Below, piece after piece: positions 63,895-64,000 of a stretch of 64,000 nt of DNA. How positions within the stretch are numbered: the first letter of the stretch is position 1; each line of letters opens with the position of its first letter. The translations under genes and the position numbers were made by a program. The DNA lies in assembly GCA_963753195.1 (NCBI GenBank), contig CAVWBH010000009.1, forward strand, positions 558,001 to 622,000. The letters are read 5' to 3'. The DNA comes from Palsa-504 sp963753195. GTDB taxonomy: Bacteria > Actinomycetota > Actinomycetes > Streptosporangiales > Streptosporangiaceae. The notes beneath the pieces are model-generated. The model was given only the letters and a program-made list of their open reading frames with translations, did no database searches and was not told where the DNA came from.

Positions 63895-64000
63895 ATGATG
63901 ATGTGGACCACCAGGACCGAGGGTGTCGCGGCGCAGGATGACGGGCCTATCCCGTCAGCCCAGCCGATCGAGGTCAGATTCGCCGACGGCCCACCCTCGG
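63895..64000 (+). CDS. Start of a hypothetical gene, cut by the window end
   Basis: ATG 63895 reads MMMWTTRTEGVAAQDDGPIPSAQPIE and stays open to 64000. It lies 2 nt after the previous stop codon, so co-expression is likely. No strong ribosome site. Function cannot be judged from 35 residues. Confidence 0.4.
   Translation, partial: MMMWTTRTEGVAAQDDGPIPSAQPIEVRFADGPPS

Overview
The window is GC-rich DNA from a member of the Actinomycetota. Evidence: coding density and codon use, a HrdB-type principal sigma factor with a long acidic N-terminus, the mycothiol enzyme MshC, the nrdR-nrdJ-lexA neighbourhood, a DUF7455 protein, a DUF4192 protein, a SigE-family ECF sigma factor, and a TmsA/TmsB pair for 10-methyl branched fatty acids. 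The 10-methyl lipid genes and the family mix fit a Streptosporangiales-, Trebonia- or Frankia-like lineage. I cannot name a genus from sequence alone. I see no CRISPR array, rRNA, transposase or intact phage.

Layout. 1-14 kb: 3' portion of a type II topoisomerase B subunit, a DUF7455 protein, the principal sigma factor, a PAS-PAS-GAF-SpoIIE phosphatase, an unknown protein, a fused 5-oxoprolinase and a membrane-anchored tandem AAA+ (CbxX/CfxQ) protein. 14-22 kb: amidohydrolase, GNAT, epoxide hydrolase divergent from a WYL regulator with an operator between them, DoxX protein, a first LexA, SDR and Fic protein. 22-30 kb: class II ribonucleotide reductase with its repressor NrdR, a frameshifted LysM protein divergent from a second LexA, and leuS preceded by a leucine-codon leader peptide and terminator. 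30-36 kb: an orphan KS-AT protein whose KS catalytic residues are all replaced, then the 10-methyl fatty acid pair. 36-39.5 kb: a TetR-glycosyltransferase cassette flanked by a complete DUF4192 gene and a decayed copy of its 3' end.

39.6-54 kb: CoA transferase and thiolase-like pair, mshC, a polar amino acid ABC transporter operon, amidase with an IclR regulator, two membrane proteases, a membrane protein coupled to a DapA-family aldolase, and a degenerate peptidoglycan amidase-like protein. 54-64 kb: a remnant of a flavin-binding PPOX protein, oligoribonuclease, tRNA-His, a frameshifted ECF sigma factor with its membrane partner, a 14-bp repeat array and promoter before an MFS transporter, an HTH protein, a second MFS transporter, and a secreted transglutaminase-like protein split by a frame change.

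The strongest non-routine signals are: the leuS attenuator (leader peptide MRAARLLLLT, pause hairpin, terminator); the triple-dead KS fused to a shortened AT; the exactly periodic 14-bp array abutting a -35 box; the 3'-end duplication of the DUF4192 gene around a TetR-GT cassette; and two LexA paralogues, each with a near-consensus SOS box. Several genes carry frame disruptions (LysM, ECF sigma, transglutaminase-like). These need reads to separate real decay from sequence error.
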